A stretch of DNA of 7,671 nt from Chloracidobacterium sp. UBA7659 (GCA_002483395.1 DLHV01000030.1:15565-23235); one strand, 5' to 3'. Shown: positions 1 to 6,456, counted from the stretch's first letter. Program-made: numbers and translations. Notes: generated from the letters alone by a model not told the origin.

Positions 1-42
1 ACATATCCGACAATTCCACACATACATTAATTAAGAAAAAAT

Positions 43-1152
43 CTATTCCTGTTTCGTTTTTCTCTTTTCGACTTCTGGTTTCCAGACCATGTACATCAGA
101 ATGTCAGTGAAACTCTGATACCACTCCGGCGCGTGAGGAGTTCCGGTCGAGGCAAAGAAGCGCCTAGCCCTCCGAACCAGCTGAACATCTTGCGGTTGTA
201 AGACAACGATAGCATCCTTCTCGCCGTCTTCGACTTCCATCGTCAAATCCATGAACGTCTCTGATTTGTCGTCAGCGAGGTCTTGGAACGCTTTGATAAA
301 TTGGTCACGCGTCGTTTTTGGCGTCCCGGTGCGTGGTTGAATCAATGTTGGCTTCGCCAGAAACTGGTCTATTTTGTTCTTAATTGAAGCAGAAAGTGTG
401 GACGTATCAAGTTTTGCGAGAGCTTCCGCCGCTTCAACTGTCACCTGTTTGAACAAAAGATCGATCGCGATTTCGCGCCCTGGGTGGTCCCTCTGATTAG
501 CAATTGCAGCGAGCGCAGGTGTCGCGAAGCGTTCGTCCATACTGCCAAAAATCGCAAGAGAGCCGATCGGTTTGTTGATCTTCAGGGTACCGTGTTGCGG
601 AAGATAGTAATACGGATCTTTTCCCCTAAGCCAGGCGTCGCCGGCCAGCGATGTATCAAGCCCTTCCAAGCCGAAGCGAAGAATAGGTGCGATCCAGTTC
701 TGCAAAACTATATCCGCCAAATCAGCTCTTGCATATGATTGTATTAACAGCTTCTTAGCGTCTTCCGATTTGTCGAGGCTAGTCATTAAAGTACTCCCGT
801 CGAACAGGAAGAATTTATTTGCATTCGGCGCGCGGAGCGCAGCCATAAGGCAAGGCAGAAGGCGCTTCTGGTCGCCTTTTACTCGTTCCCAAACGACATC
901 CATCTCGGCTGACTTCGCTGCTTGTTGCGCCTCAGTCAGTTTTGACGGACTAAAATCATAGGTTTTGTCGATTAGTTTCTGGAATTCCGTACATTCCACG
1001 GGCAGGTTTTCATGTTGCTCGACAGAGACCATAATCGCATCCGTGTTCTCTGTCGGAACTTCGGCACGACAACTAACCATCTGGGTACCGGAAAATAGGA
1101 AGATAGCGAGCAGCCCCGTAGTTCTTAGTTTATCCTTATCAAGTGTGATCAT
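43..1152 (-). CDS. Predicted lipoprotein of unknown function, coupled to glmU
   Basis: 369 residues if started at the ATG at 1152, which overlaps the glmU stop as ATGA; a longer reading frame upstream to 1359 only runs antisense-like through the glmU C-terminus and is low-complexity Cys/Arg-rich, so I reject it. The N-terminus has basic residues (K6, K8, R10), a hydrophobic stretch at about 13-20 and Met-Val-Ser-Cys ending at Cys28, which resembles a lipobox with an unusual Met at -3, so an exported lipoprotein is likely but not certain. The rest is soluble-looking and mostly helical (Ala/Leu-rich segments at about 75-110, 125-165 and 205-265), which could be HEAT-like, but I see no clear repeat, catalytic motif or family signature. 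A Tyr-Tyr-Tyr at 181-183 lies in a loop-like region, and the C-terminus is charged (Lys/Arg/Glu-rich). Translational coupling to glmU suggests an envelope-related role; this is inference. No terminator is visible in the 42 bases after it. Confidence 0.75.
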   Translation of the reverse strand: MITLDKDKLRTTGLLAIFLFSGTQMVSCRAEVPTENTDAIMVSVEQHENLPVECTEFQKLIDKTYDFSPSKLTEAQQAAKSAEMDVVWERVKGDQKRLLPCLMAALRAPNANKFFLFDGSTLMTSLDKSEDAKKLLIQSYARADLADIVLQNWIAPILRFGLEGLDTSLAGDAWLRGKDPYYYLPQHGTLKINKPIGSLAIFGSMDERFATPALAAIANQRDHPGREIAIDLLFKQVTVEAAEALAKLDTSTLSASIKNKIDQFLAKPTLIQPRTGTPKTTRDQFIKAFQDLADDKSETFMDLTMEVEDGEKDAIVVLQPQDVQLVRRARRFFASTGTPHAPEWYQSFTDILMYMVWKPEVEKRKTKQE

Positions 1153-2552
1153 ACCGACTCTTTTCTCTTCTTCACCGAGGGGCGCGCAGGCACGCCAACA
1201 ACGAGATCTCCTGCTTCGACATCCTTCGTCACAACACTCCCCGCTCCCGTCACCGCGCCGTCGCCAACTTTCACCGGGGCAACAAGCATCGTGTCCGAGC
1301 CGATCTTTACCTTGTCGCCGATATGCGTTTCGTGCTTGTTTTTGCCATCGTAATTGCATGTGATTACGCCGGCTCCGATGTTTGTGTCCTCGCCTATGGT
1401 GGCGTCGCCAAGGTAGGTGAGGTGGCTTGCTTTGGAACCCCTGCCCAGCTTTGTTTTCTTTAATTCAACAAAGTTGCCGACCTTTGATTCCGGCTCCATT
1501 TTCGCGTTTCCGCGGAGGTGAGCCATCGGGCCAACAGTGCAGTCATCTGCAACTTCCGAGTCGATTATCAGGCAGTTATCGCGGATCTCAACGCCGTTTC
1601 CGATCCTTGCGTTCGTCATCCGGGTGCCGGAACGGATAGTGCATCGTTCGCCGACCGCGGTCGCTCCTTCGATCGTCACATTCGGATAGATCACCGTGTC
1701 GCGTCCTATCGACGCCTGAGCACTGACGTAAGCGTTCTTTGGGTCGATAAATGTAACGCCGTGATCGAGCATCAATTTCGAGATCGTCCGCCTTTGCAAA
1801 ATGCGTTCAAGATCGGCGAGCTGGACTCGATCATTGACGCCCTCGATTTCATGCGAATCGCCGAATTGGAATACCGCTACATCCTCGCCTGCGTCGCGCA
1901 AAAGAGACGGAACGTCCGTCAGATAATATTCACCCTGCGAATTATTGTTTTGAACGGCCGACAGGGCCGAAAACAACAATCGAGTGTCAAAACAATAAAT
2001 TCCGGCGTTTATCTCGGAAATTTGTTTCTCTTCGTCGGTGGCGTCTTTTTGTTCAACGATTCGTTCAAACACACCGGCTTCATCGCGAACAATGCGGCCA
2101 TAGCCAGCCGGATCAATAAGCCACACGGTCAAAATCGTACACGCGGCGGCTTTACGATGGTGCTGCTGGACGAGAGCGGCGAGCGTTTCAGGCCGGATCA
2201 TCGGCACATCGCCTGAAAGCACAACGAGTGTCGAGTCTTTTTCCTCCAAATACTGCCGCGCCGCGTTTACCGCGTCGCCAGTCCCCAACTGTTTTTCCTG
2301 CGTTACAAAAACAACCTGCTGCTCATCAAGCTCGTTCAGAACGGCGGTCTTTACCTCTTCTCCCTGATGGCCGATGACAACGTAAATGTTCTCCGGAGCC
2401 AGGGCCGTCGCGGTCCGGCAGACATGATTGATCAGCGGCCGGCCGTCAAGCCGGTGAAGCACCTTTGCAAGATCGGACTTCATCCGGGTTCCGAGTCCCG
2501 CAGCGAGGATCAAAACATCCAGCCCTTTTTGTTCGGTCGAAGAATCTGACAT
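1149..2552 (-). CDS. glmU: Bifunctional N-acetylglucosamine-1-phosphate uridyltransferase / glucosamine-1-phosphate acetyltransferase GlmU
   Basis: GlmU acetylates glucosamine-1-phosphate and then joins it to UTP, giving UDP-GlcNAc for peptidoglycan and, where present, lipopolysaccharide; it is cytosolic and normally a trimer. At 467 residues it has the usual family length. The N-terminal uridyltransferase half (about 11-255) shows the nucleotide-binding GLGTRM at 19-24, QLGTGDAV at 88-95, GDVP at 114-117 with the Mg-binding Asp, GYGRI at 150-154, and EGVNDR at 237-242. The C-terminal half (about 280-455) is a left-handed beta helix of hexapeptide repeats with the acetyltransferase site: H377 in SHLTY, N391, the NYDG at 400-403 and K406. 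The usual Pro before the active-site Lys (PK) is Ala here (A29-K30). I chose the ATG at 2552 because the protein then begins 10 residues before the first strand; a GTG at 2585 would add 11 residues. Neither has a strong ribosome-binding site. It lies 51 nt after yvcK and overlaps the next gene by 4 nt. Confidence 0.97.
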   Translation of the reverse strand: MSDSSTEQKGLDVLILAAGLGTRMKSDLAKVLHRLDGRPLINHVCRTATALAPENIYVVIGHQGEEVKTAVLNELDEQQVVFVTQEKQLGTGDAVNAARQYLEEKDSTLVVLSGDVPMIRPETLAALVQQHHRKAAACTILTVWLIDPAGYGRIVRDEAGVFERIVEQKDATDEEKQISEINAGIYCFDTRLLFSALSAVQNNNSQGEYYLTDVPSLLRDAGEDVAVFQFGDSHEIEGVNDRVQLADLERILQRRTISKLMLDHGVTFIDPKNAYVSAQASIGRDTVIYPNVTIEGATAVGERCTIRSGTRMTNARIGNGVEIRDNCLIIDSEVADDCTVGPMAHLRGNAKMEPESKVGNFVELKKTKLGRGSKASHLTYLGDATIGEDTNIGAGVITCNYDGKNKHETHIGDKVKIGSDTMLVAPVKVGDGAVTGAGSVVTKDVEAGDLVVGVPARPSVKKRKESV

Positions 2553-2603
2553 AACTTTGGTGGGAAAAAACAGGACGAATGCCACCGGCTTTTCGCACCC
2601 TAT

Positions 2604-3620
2604 CTAACGGCGAATAGAGCAGCCCAAGACCGCCTGCGCAAGCTTGTTCGGATCGTGGCGAACCTTCTCTCCTTCGTCAAGTAGATTACCATAAACGATC
2701 TCGGCTCCTTCAATTGTTTCCGCCGAAATCGAGCCGTGCACGCCTATCTGCTCGGCACCTTCAAGCTCGTAAAGTTCGGATTGTAGCTTGCTGATCGGCT
2801 GGTTGTTAATAATTATATAATCGAAACGCACTTCAGGCGCGTATTCGCCGATTATTTCCAGGTGGCGGCGTGCCGTCAGGCCGTCGGTTTCACCGGGCTG
2901 CGTCATCAGATTACAGATAAATATCTTGACCGCGGACGATTCGGCGATCGCTTTAGAAACGCCCTGAACAAGCAGCGGAGGCAACAGGCTCGTATAAAGC
3001 GAACCGGGCCCGATCGTAATAATGTCTGCGCGCGATATAGCAGACAGTGCTTCTGGCATCGGCTGGCAGTCCTGCGGCTCAAGATAAAGCCGCTTTATCG
3101 CCCTTCCCACGTTGCCGATCCGCGTCTCCCCGCGAATGATCGACCCGTCAAAAAGCTCGGCCGCTAGTCGTACATCCGACACGGTCGCTGGATAAATGTG
3201 GCCTTTGCTGGCCAGGATCTCGGATGAAAGCTTAACCGCCTCTGCAAAATCGCCGGTGATTTCGGAAAGAGCAGCAAGAAACAGATTGCCGAAGTTATGC
3301 CCACCAAGATCGCCGATGCCTCCAAACCGGTGCTGAAAGAGCCTGGACAAAAGATTTGAATCTTCTGAAAGCGCCACCATGCAGTTTCTAATGTCGCCGG
3401 GCGGCGGCATTTGGAGCTCGTCGCGAAGCCGGCCCGAACTTCCACCATCGTCGGAAACCGCAACAATGGCCGATAAATGCTCGATCCGATGATTATCGCC
3501 CAAATGTGATCCTCCTACGTACTTCTTCATGCCCGCGAGAAGTGTCGCAAGGCCGGTTCCACCGCCGATCGCTACGCAATCCATGCCTTTTTTTTCTTCC
3601 GTCTGCAATTTATTATTCAT
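2604..3620 (-). CDS. yvcK: YvcK/GlmR family protein (CofD-like; UDP-GlcNAc-sensing regulator of envelope precursor supply)
   Basis: 338 residues from the ATG at 3620. The family signatures are in order: GGGTGLATLL at 19-28 (nucleotide-binding glycine loop), SDDGGSSGRLR at 56-66, PPPGDIRN at 72-79, GGHNFGNL at 106-113, GPGSLYTSLLPPLLV at 204-218 and TQPGETDG at 240-247. These mark the YvcK branch of the CofD/2-phospholactate-transferase fold rather than true CofD, which acts in F420 synthesis. In Bacillus and Listeria, YvcK (renamed GlmR) is needed for growth on gluconeogenic carbon, binds UDP-GlcNAc and stimulates GlmS. Its position 51 nt upstream of glmU fits a role in UDP-GlcNAc homeostasis here; glmS is not in the window. 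An alternative ATG at 3584, 2-6 residues before the first strand and preceded by the purine-rich GGAAGAAAAAAAAGG, would give 326 residues. A TTG-initiated extension to 3722 has no family support. I could not find a convincing promoter upstream. Confidence 0.95.
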   Translation of the reverse strand: MNNKLQTEEKKGMDCVAIGGGTGLATLLAGMKKYVGGSHLGDNHRIEHLSAIVAVSDDGGSSGRLRDELQMPPPGDIRNCMVALSEDSNLLSRLFQHRFGGIGDLGGHNFGNLFLAALSEITGDFAEAVKLSSEILASKGHIYPATVSDVRLAAELFDGSIIRGETRIGNVGRAIKRLYLEPQDCQPMPEALSAISRADIITIGPGSLYTSLLPPLLVQGVSKAIAESSAVKIFICNLMTQPGETDGLTARRHLEIIGEYAPEVRFDYIIINNQPISKLQSELYELEGAEQIGVHGSISAETIEGAEIVYGNLLDEGEKVRHDPNKLAQAVLGCSIRR

Positions 3621-3939
3621 GAGCGATAAATTAATCCAGACCAATGCGAATACCTGATAAACATTGATTCGACACCCGCTTCCGAATATTTCAAATCGTG
3701 GGTTACGAAAGCCGCTCGGCAAACTTTGGCCACCAATTTGAGCTAGCCGGACATCGTAACAAGGAAATAGCTTTCCAATTTAACTTTATTTTGTCATCAA
3801 AAAACACTTGAAGCATTCGTTATGCATGTGTTAGATTTAGAAGTGCGGTTCAACGCAGAAACCCGCCTCGTTCGTTAACCAGCACATTTCACCGCAATTA
3901 TACTTGCCGCTGTCGTTATTCAGATAAAGAGAATATCAA
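3621..3939. other. Divergent intergenic region between yvcK and mglB
   Basis: This 319-bp stretch separates two divergent operons and contains no supported gene. On the plus strand I see one reasonable promoter (3875-3904) and a weaker one, TTGAAG at 3808-3813 with TAGATT at 3832-3837 and an 18-bp spacer. A short dyad, GGAAA at 3763-3767 and TTTCC at 3772-3776 around TAGC, is too small to call an operator. The minus strand must carry the yvcK promoter, but no pair of hexamers stood out. Confidence 0.6.
3875..3904 (+). promoter_or_regulatory. Candidate sigma-70-type promoter for mglBA
   Basis: TTAACC at 3875-3880 (4 of 6 to consensus) and TATACT at 3899-3904 (5 of 6) are separated by 18 bp. 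Transcription would start near 3911 and leave a leader of about 29 nt before the mglB ATG, with AAAGAG at 3926-3931 as a modest ribosome-binding site 8 nt upstream of it. This rests on hexamer matching only. Confidence 0.4.
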
Positions 3940-4422
3940 ATGGCACAATCGCCTTTCATTTTACAAGAACACCAGTTTCAAAGGCTAAAGATCGTCTTGG
4001 CCCGCTTATGCGTCGAATGCGCCGCCCGCGTTGTTTTCCTTGTCGACCGGGATGGTCAAACGATCGCTTTCCACGGTGACATCGGCGATATGGATACGAT
4101 GAGTTTTTCGTCGCTGGCCGCGGGCAATGTGGCTGCTACCAGCAGCATGGCAAAGCTTATTGGCGAAGACGTTTTCCCGGCCGTCGTTCATGAAGGCGAA
4201 CGGGAGAGTATATTCATTAGTGTAATCGGCCGCAGCCTGCTGGTCGTTGTCTTTGACGAGCGTTCTACGCTCGGTCTCGTAAAACTGAGAACGAAGAAAG
4301 CAAGTTTTGAGGTCGCATCGATCCTGGACGAGGCAGTTAAAGACTCAGTAGCCTTCAGTGTAAACCGCAATTCAGTTTTTGCTGAGATCACCGACGAAGA
4401 CATAGACAGTCTTTTCGGATAG
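3940..4422 (+). CDS. mglB: Roadblock/LC7-domain GTPase-activating protein MglB
   Basis: 160 residues, the same size as Myxococcus MglB (about 159). In Myxococcus xanthus and Thermus thermophilus, MglB dimers bind the Ras-like MglA and stimulate its GTP hydrolysis; together they set the leading and lagging cell poles and control type IV pili or gliding. The Roadblock fold spans about 12-135: VVFLVDRDGQTIA at 31-43 (first strand hairpin), SSLAAGNVAATSSMAKLIGE at 57-76 (the long helix in the interface), then the HEGERESIF strand at 84-92 and LLVVVFDERSTLGLVKLR at 100-117. After a short linker, the tail FAEITDEDIDSLFG (147-160) closely resembles the C-terminal helix of Myxococcus MglB that contacts MglA, as I remember that sequence. 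The start ATG is preceded by AAAGAG. mglA follows after 31 nt, so the two are almost certainly co-transcribed. Which motility or polarity system they serve here is not shown in the window. Confidence 0.93.
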   Translation: MAQSPFILQEHQFQRLKIVLARLCVECAARVVFLVDRDGQTIAFHGDIGDMDTMSFSSLAAGNVAATSSMAKLIGEDVFPAVVHEGERESIFISVIGRSLLVVVFDERSTLGLVKLRTKKASFEVASILDEAVKDSVAFSVNRNSVFAEITDEDIDSLFG

Positions 4423-4453
4423 GCGGCATTGATATAGAATATTCGGCAAAGTT

Positions 4454-5038
4454 ATGACATTTATCAATTACGCATCACGCGAAATTAACTGCAAGATTGT
4501 ATATTACGGACCGGGATTGTGCGGAAAAACCACGAATCTGCAATACATCTACGATTCGACCGCTCCGCAGGCAAAAGGCAAGCTTATCAGCCTCGCGACC
4601 GAAACCGATCGTACGTTGTTCTTCGATTTCATGCCGCTCGAACTCGGAACCGTTCGCGGATTTAAAACGCGTTTTCATCTTTATACGGTTCCCGGGCAGG
4701 TTTATTACGATGCCTCGCGTAAACTTATTTTGAAGGGCGTTGACGGCGTGGTCTTTGTCGCGGACAGTCAGGACGAACGAATGGACGCGAATATCGAATC
4801 GCTCTACAACCTTGAAGAAAATCTTCAAACCCAGGGTTATGACCTGGCGCAAATACCATACGTTTTACAGTTAAACAAACGCGACCTTCCGAATGTTACA
4901 CCGATAGAGGAGCTCTCATCCGAACTCCTCAGAAAAGGCGAACCGGTCTTCGAGGCCGTCGCAACTGACGGAACCGGCGTTTTCGATACGCTAAAAGCGG
5001 TAGCGAAACAGGTTTTGACGGAACTTCGTAAAAGCTAG
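4454..5038 (+). CDS. mglA: Ras-like polarity GTPase MglA
   Basis: 194 residues, the usual MglA length. MglA is a small bacterial GTPase which, in the GTP state, localises to the leading pole and recruits motility machinery; MglB switches it off. The GTPase motifs are clear: P-loop GPGLCGKT at 19-26, the TDRT region with R53 (the intrinsic catalytic Arg of MglA), TVPGQ at 78-82 with Thr78 in place of the canonical Asp of DxxG and the catalytic Gln82, NKRD at 141-144 for guanine specificity, and a G5-like ATDGTG at 170-175. T78 in G3 is the hallmark that separates MglA from ordinary Ras/Rab proteins, and the residue numbers match those published for Myxococcus MglA. There is no lipidation site or membrane segment. 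The ATG at 4454 has only a weak purine-rich leader (GGCAAAG). It is the second gene of the mglBA unit and is followed 46 nt later by a strong terminator. Confidence 0.96.
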   Translation: MTFINYASREINCKIVYYGPGLCGKTTNLQYIYDSTAPQAKGKLISLATETDRTLFFDFMPLELGTVRGFKTRFHLYTVPGQVYYDASRKLILKGVDGVVFVADSQDERMDANIESLYNLEENLQTQGYDLAQIPYVLQLNKRDLPNVTPIEELSSELLRKGEPVFEAVATDGTGVFDTLKAVAKQVLTELRKS

Positions 5039-5084
5039 GTCAAAACGTGTTCCGTATCCCAGATACAACTTTAAGGCAAAATCG

Positions 5085-5117
5085 AAAGCCGCCAGGTGAA
5101 CATCACTTAGCGGCTTT
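5085..5117. terminator. Strong hairpin terminator between convergent mglBA and tRNA genes
   Basis: AAAGCCGC at 5085-5092 pairs perfectly with GCGGCTTT at 5110-5117. After one C-A mismatch the stem continues with AGGTGA (5094-5099) pairing TCACTT (5103-5108, one G-T), closed by a 3-nt loop ACA. On the plus strand the stem runs into CTTTAATTTATTA; on the minus strand it runs into GGCTTTCGATTTTG. It lies 46 nt after the mglA stop and 10 nt beyond the tRNA-Asp 3' end, so it probably ends transcription from both sides. Confidence 0.85.
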
Positions 5118-5126
5118 AATTTATTA

Positions 5127-5205
<79 letters not shown>

Positions 5206-5222
5206 GAAACTAATGGAAAATG

Positions 5223-5296
5223 GATAATTGAAAATTGAGAATGCGGATTTCTTGTTCATCTCATTTTCCATTCTCAATTCTCCATTCTCAATTATC
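5223..5296. repeat. AT-rich imperfect inverted repeat in the tRNA spacer
   Basis: Left arm 5223-5243 (GATAATTGA, then AAATTGAGAATG) matches the reverse complement of the right arm 5269-5296, except for a 7-nt insertion in the right arm and one mismatch; the inner 11 bp, AATTGAGAATG at 5233-5243 with CATTCTCAATT at 5269-5279, is perfect. The right arm is itself a tandem of a 14-nt unit, CCATTCTCAATTCT at 5268-5281 and CCATTCTCAATTAT at 5282-5295. The element fills most of the 97-nt gap between the two tRNA genes. It could be a short interspersed repeat or a processing structure. Confidence 0.75.
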
Positions 5297-5300
5297 AAAA

Positions 5301-5376
5301 TGGTGGGCACGAAGGGACTCGAACCCCTAACTTCCTCCTTGTAAGGGAGGCTGTCTACCAATTGACGTACGTGCCC
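5301..5376 (-). tRNA. tRNA-Val (anticodon UAC)
   Basis: 76 nt: acceptor GGGCACG/CGTGCCC perfectly paired, anticodon stem CCTCC/GGAGG around CTTACAA (anticodon TAC at 5341-5343 on the minus strand), variable loop AAGTT, T arm AGGGG-TTCGAGT-CCCTT, discriminator A and an encoded CCA. The D stem is CGTC/GACA, so position 10 to 25 is a C-A mismatch where G-C or G-U is usual. It is the first of the two minus-strand tRNA genes. Confidence 0.95.
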
Positions 5377-5396
5377 AAACTCAATATTGAAGGCCC

Positions 5397-5427
5397 ATTA
5401 CACTCGTTTGCCCGACCGGATTTTCAA
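5397..5427 (-). promoter_or_regulatory. Candidate promoter of the tRNA-Val/tRNA-Asp unit
   Basis: Read on the minus strand, TTGAAA (5427-5422, 5 of 6) and TGTAAT (5402-5397, 5 of 6) lie 19 bp apart, which is longer than ideal. A start about 7 nt beyond the -10 would leave a short 5' leader before tRNA-Val at 5376. It is the only reasonable pair between the tRNAs and the prenyl synthase gene. Confidence 0.4.
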
Positions 5428-5438
5428 AGAAAAATAGC

Positions 5439-5457
5439 CGCTCCCGTCAAAAGAGCG
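5439..5457 (-). terminator. Weak candidate terminator after the prenyl synthase gene
   Basis: On the minus strand CGCTC (5457-5453) pairs with GAGCG (5443-5439) around a 9-nt loop, followed within 4 nt by TATTTTTCTTT. The stem is only 5 bp, so termination would be partial; it sits 51 nt past the stop codon and just upstream of the tRNA promoter candidate. Confidence 0.4.
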
Positions 5458-5507
5458 AACTGACATCCTACGAAAATTACCGTGCGACTGTCAAGCTGTA
5501 CGGGTGA

Positions 5508-6395
5508 TCACGAACACCGTTCAAGAATGAAACGAGCGACCTGGATCAGGAGTTCGGTCGGCTTGTGGATCGGATCGAGACACGCGATCGCCTCATTATA
5601 AAGCGCCTTCGCCAAATCCGCCGTTCCTTCAATGCCGTAAATGCTCGGATATGTCGCTTTATTCGCGGCAAGGTCCTTTTGGGCAGTTTTTCCCAACGAC
5701 TCGGTTGTCTGCGTAACATCTAAAAGATCGTCGGTGATCTGAAACAGGAGGCCGAGACGGGATGCATAATCAGATATTGCACGCACGTCCGTCTCCGTTC
5801 CGCCGCCGATGGTGACACCGGCCTTTCCGCACGCCGCGATTAGTGCCCCAGTCTTGAGTCCGTGGATGTTATTGATCGCCTCGATCGACATTTGTTTGCC
5901 CTCGGCCTCGAGGTCGAGATGTTGCCCCGCGACCATTCCAAAGGGAGTGCCGGCCGCACGGGCCAGTTCCGCGATCAGACCAATTCGCATTTCGGCGGTG
6001 AGACGTTCATCTTCCGCAACTGCTTGAAACGCAAGAGTTTCGAGCACATCGCCCGCAAGGATCGCTGTTGCCTCGCCGAATTTCTTATGACAAGTTTCGC
6101 GACCACGCCGCAAATCGTCGTTATCCATAGACGGCAGATCGTCGTGAATAAGCGAATATGTGTGGATCATTTCGACGGCCGATGCGGTACGCACAAGTCT
6201 TTCGGGCGCGGCTTCGAACGTCCGGCCAACGGCAAAAACCAAAATGGGCCGAAACCTCTTCCCGCCCGCGAAAAGGCTCCAGCGGATTGCCTCGTGAAGA
6301 AGCTGCGGTTCCGTTTGGGCCGACGGGACGAGTTTGTCGAGCGATTCATCGACGATCCGGATAGACTCGGCAATGAATAATGGTAAATCATTCAT
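5508..6395 (-). CDS. ispA: Farnesyl diphosphate synthase-type polyprenyl synthetase
   Basis: 295 residues, typical of bacterial type II FPP synthases. It should condense dimethylallyl and geranyl diphosphate with isopentenyl diphosphate to give farnesyl diphosphate, the precursor of undecaprenyl phosphate, quinone side chains and other isoprenoids. Substrate-binding GGKRFRP is at 44-50, the first Asp-rich motif DDLPSMD at 85-91 followed by DDLRRGRET at 93-101, KTG at 181-183, and the second Asp-rich motif DDLLD at 222-226. Tyr80, five residues before the first Asp motif, with two extra residues inside that motif, is the pattern linked to C15 product length in bacterial FPP synthases, but GGPP cannot be excluded. 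In the late GK...KDL...K.TYP motif (235-250) a Gln replaces a common Gly. I chose the ATG at 6395 because the family N-terminus fits and because a promoter ends 9 nt before it; a TTG-initiated frame to 6461 would start upstream of that promoter. Confidence 0.93.
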   Translation of the reverse strand: MNDLPLFIAESIRIVDESLDKLVPSAQTEPQLLHEAIRWSLFAGGKRFRPILVFAVGRTFEAAPERLVRTASAVEMIHTYSLIHDDLPSMDNDDLRRGRETCHKKFGEATAILAGDVLETLAFQAVAEDERLTAEMRIGLIAELARAAGTPFGMVAGQHLDLEAEGKQMSIEAINNIHGLKTGALIAACGKAGVTIGGGTETDVRAISDYASRLGLLFQITDDLLDVTQTTESLGKTAQKDLAANKATYPSIYGIEGTADLAKALYNEAIACLDPIHKPTELLIQVARFILERCS

Positions 6396-6404
6396 TATTC
6401 TGGA

Positions 6405-6433
6405 ATTATCGTTCAAGAGCAGGCATATTTCAA
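6405..6433 (-). promoter_or_regulatory. Promoter of ispA giving a nearly leaderless mRNA
   Basis: On the minus strand TTGAAA (6433-6428, 5 of 6) and GATAAT (6410-6405, 5 of 6) are spaced exactly 17 bp. Only 9 nt separate the -10 from the ispA ATG at 6395, so the transcript should start within 1-3 nt of the start codon. There is no Shine-Dalgarno sequence, in agreement. Confidence 0.65.
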
Positions 6434-6444
6434 AAACGAACTTC

Positions 6445-6456
6445 TTCGGATCCGAA
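6445..6456. repeat. 12-bp perfect palindrome in the ispA/flavin reductase divergent region
   Basis: TTCGGATCCGAA is fully self-complementary and lies 11 bp upstream of the ispA -35 element, between the two divergent genes. This is a plausible place for an activator or shared-regulator site, but a 12-bp palindrome alone is weak evidence. The remainder of the 115-bp region holds GATAAT at 6486-6491 on the plus strand, a possible -10 for the flavin reductase gene without a convincing -35. Confidence 0.35.

Noticed and set aside
1153..1359. A 69-codon N-terminal extension of the lipoprotein gene overlapping the end of glmU
   Set aside because: It is another frame of the glmU beta-helix coding region, rich in Cys and Arg, and would hide the signal peptide; the ATGA overlap start at 1152 is much better.
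1518..2216. A 232-codon plus-strand open frame
   Set aside because: It lies wholly antisense to glmU, which is certain from its motifs, and its protein shows no family features.
3621..3722. TTG-initiated 34-residue extension of YvcK
   Set aside because: It adds no conserved residues and would use up the intergenic region needed for the promoter; the family N-terminus fits the ATG at 3620 or 3584.
4475..4852. A 125-codon minus-strand open frame
   Set aside because: It is the antisense shadow of mglA.
5862..6380. A 172-codon plus-strand open frame
   Set aside because: It is antisense to the prenyl synthase gene, whose two Asp-rich motifs are unmistakable; the shadow protein has no domain.
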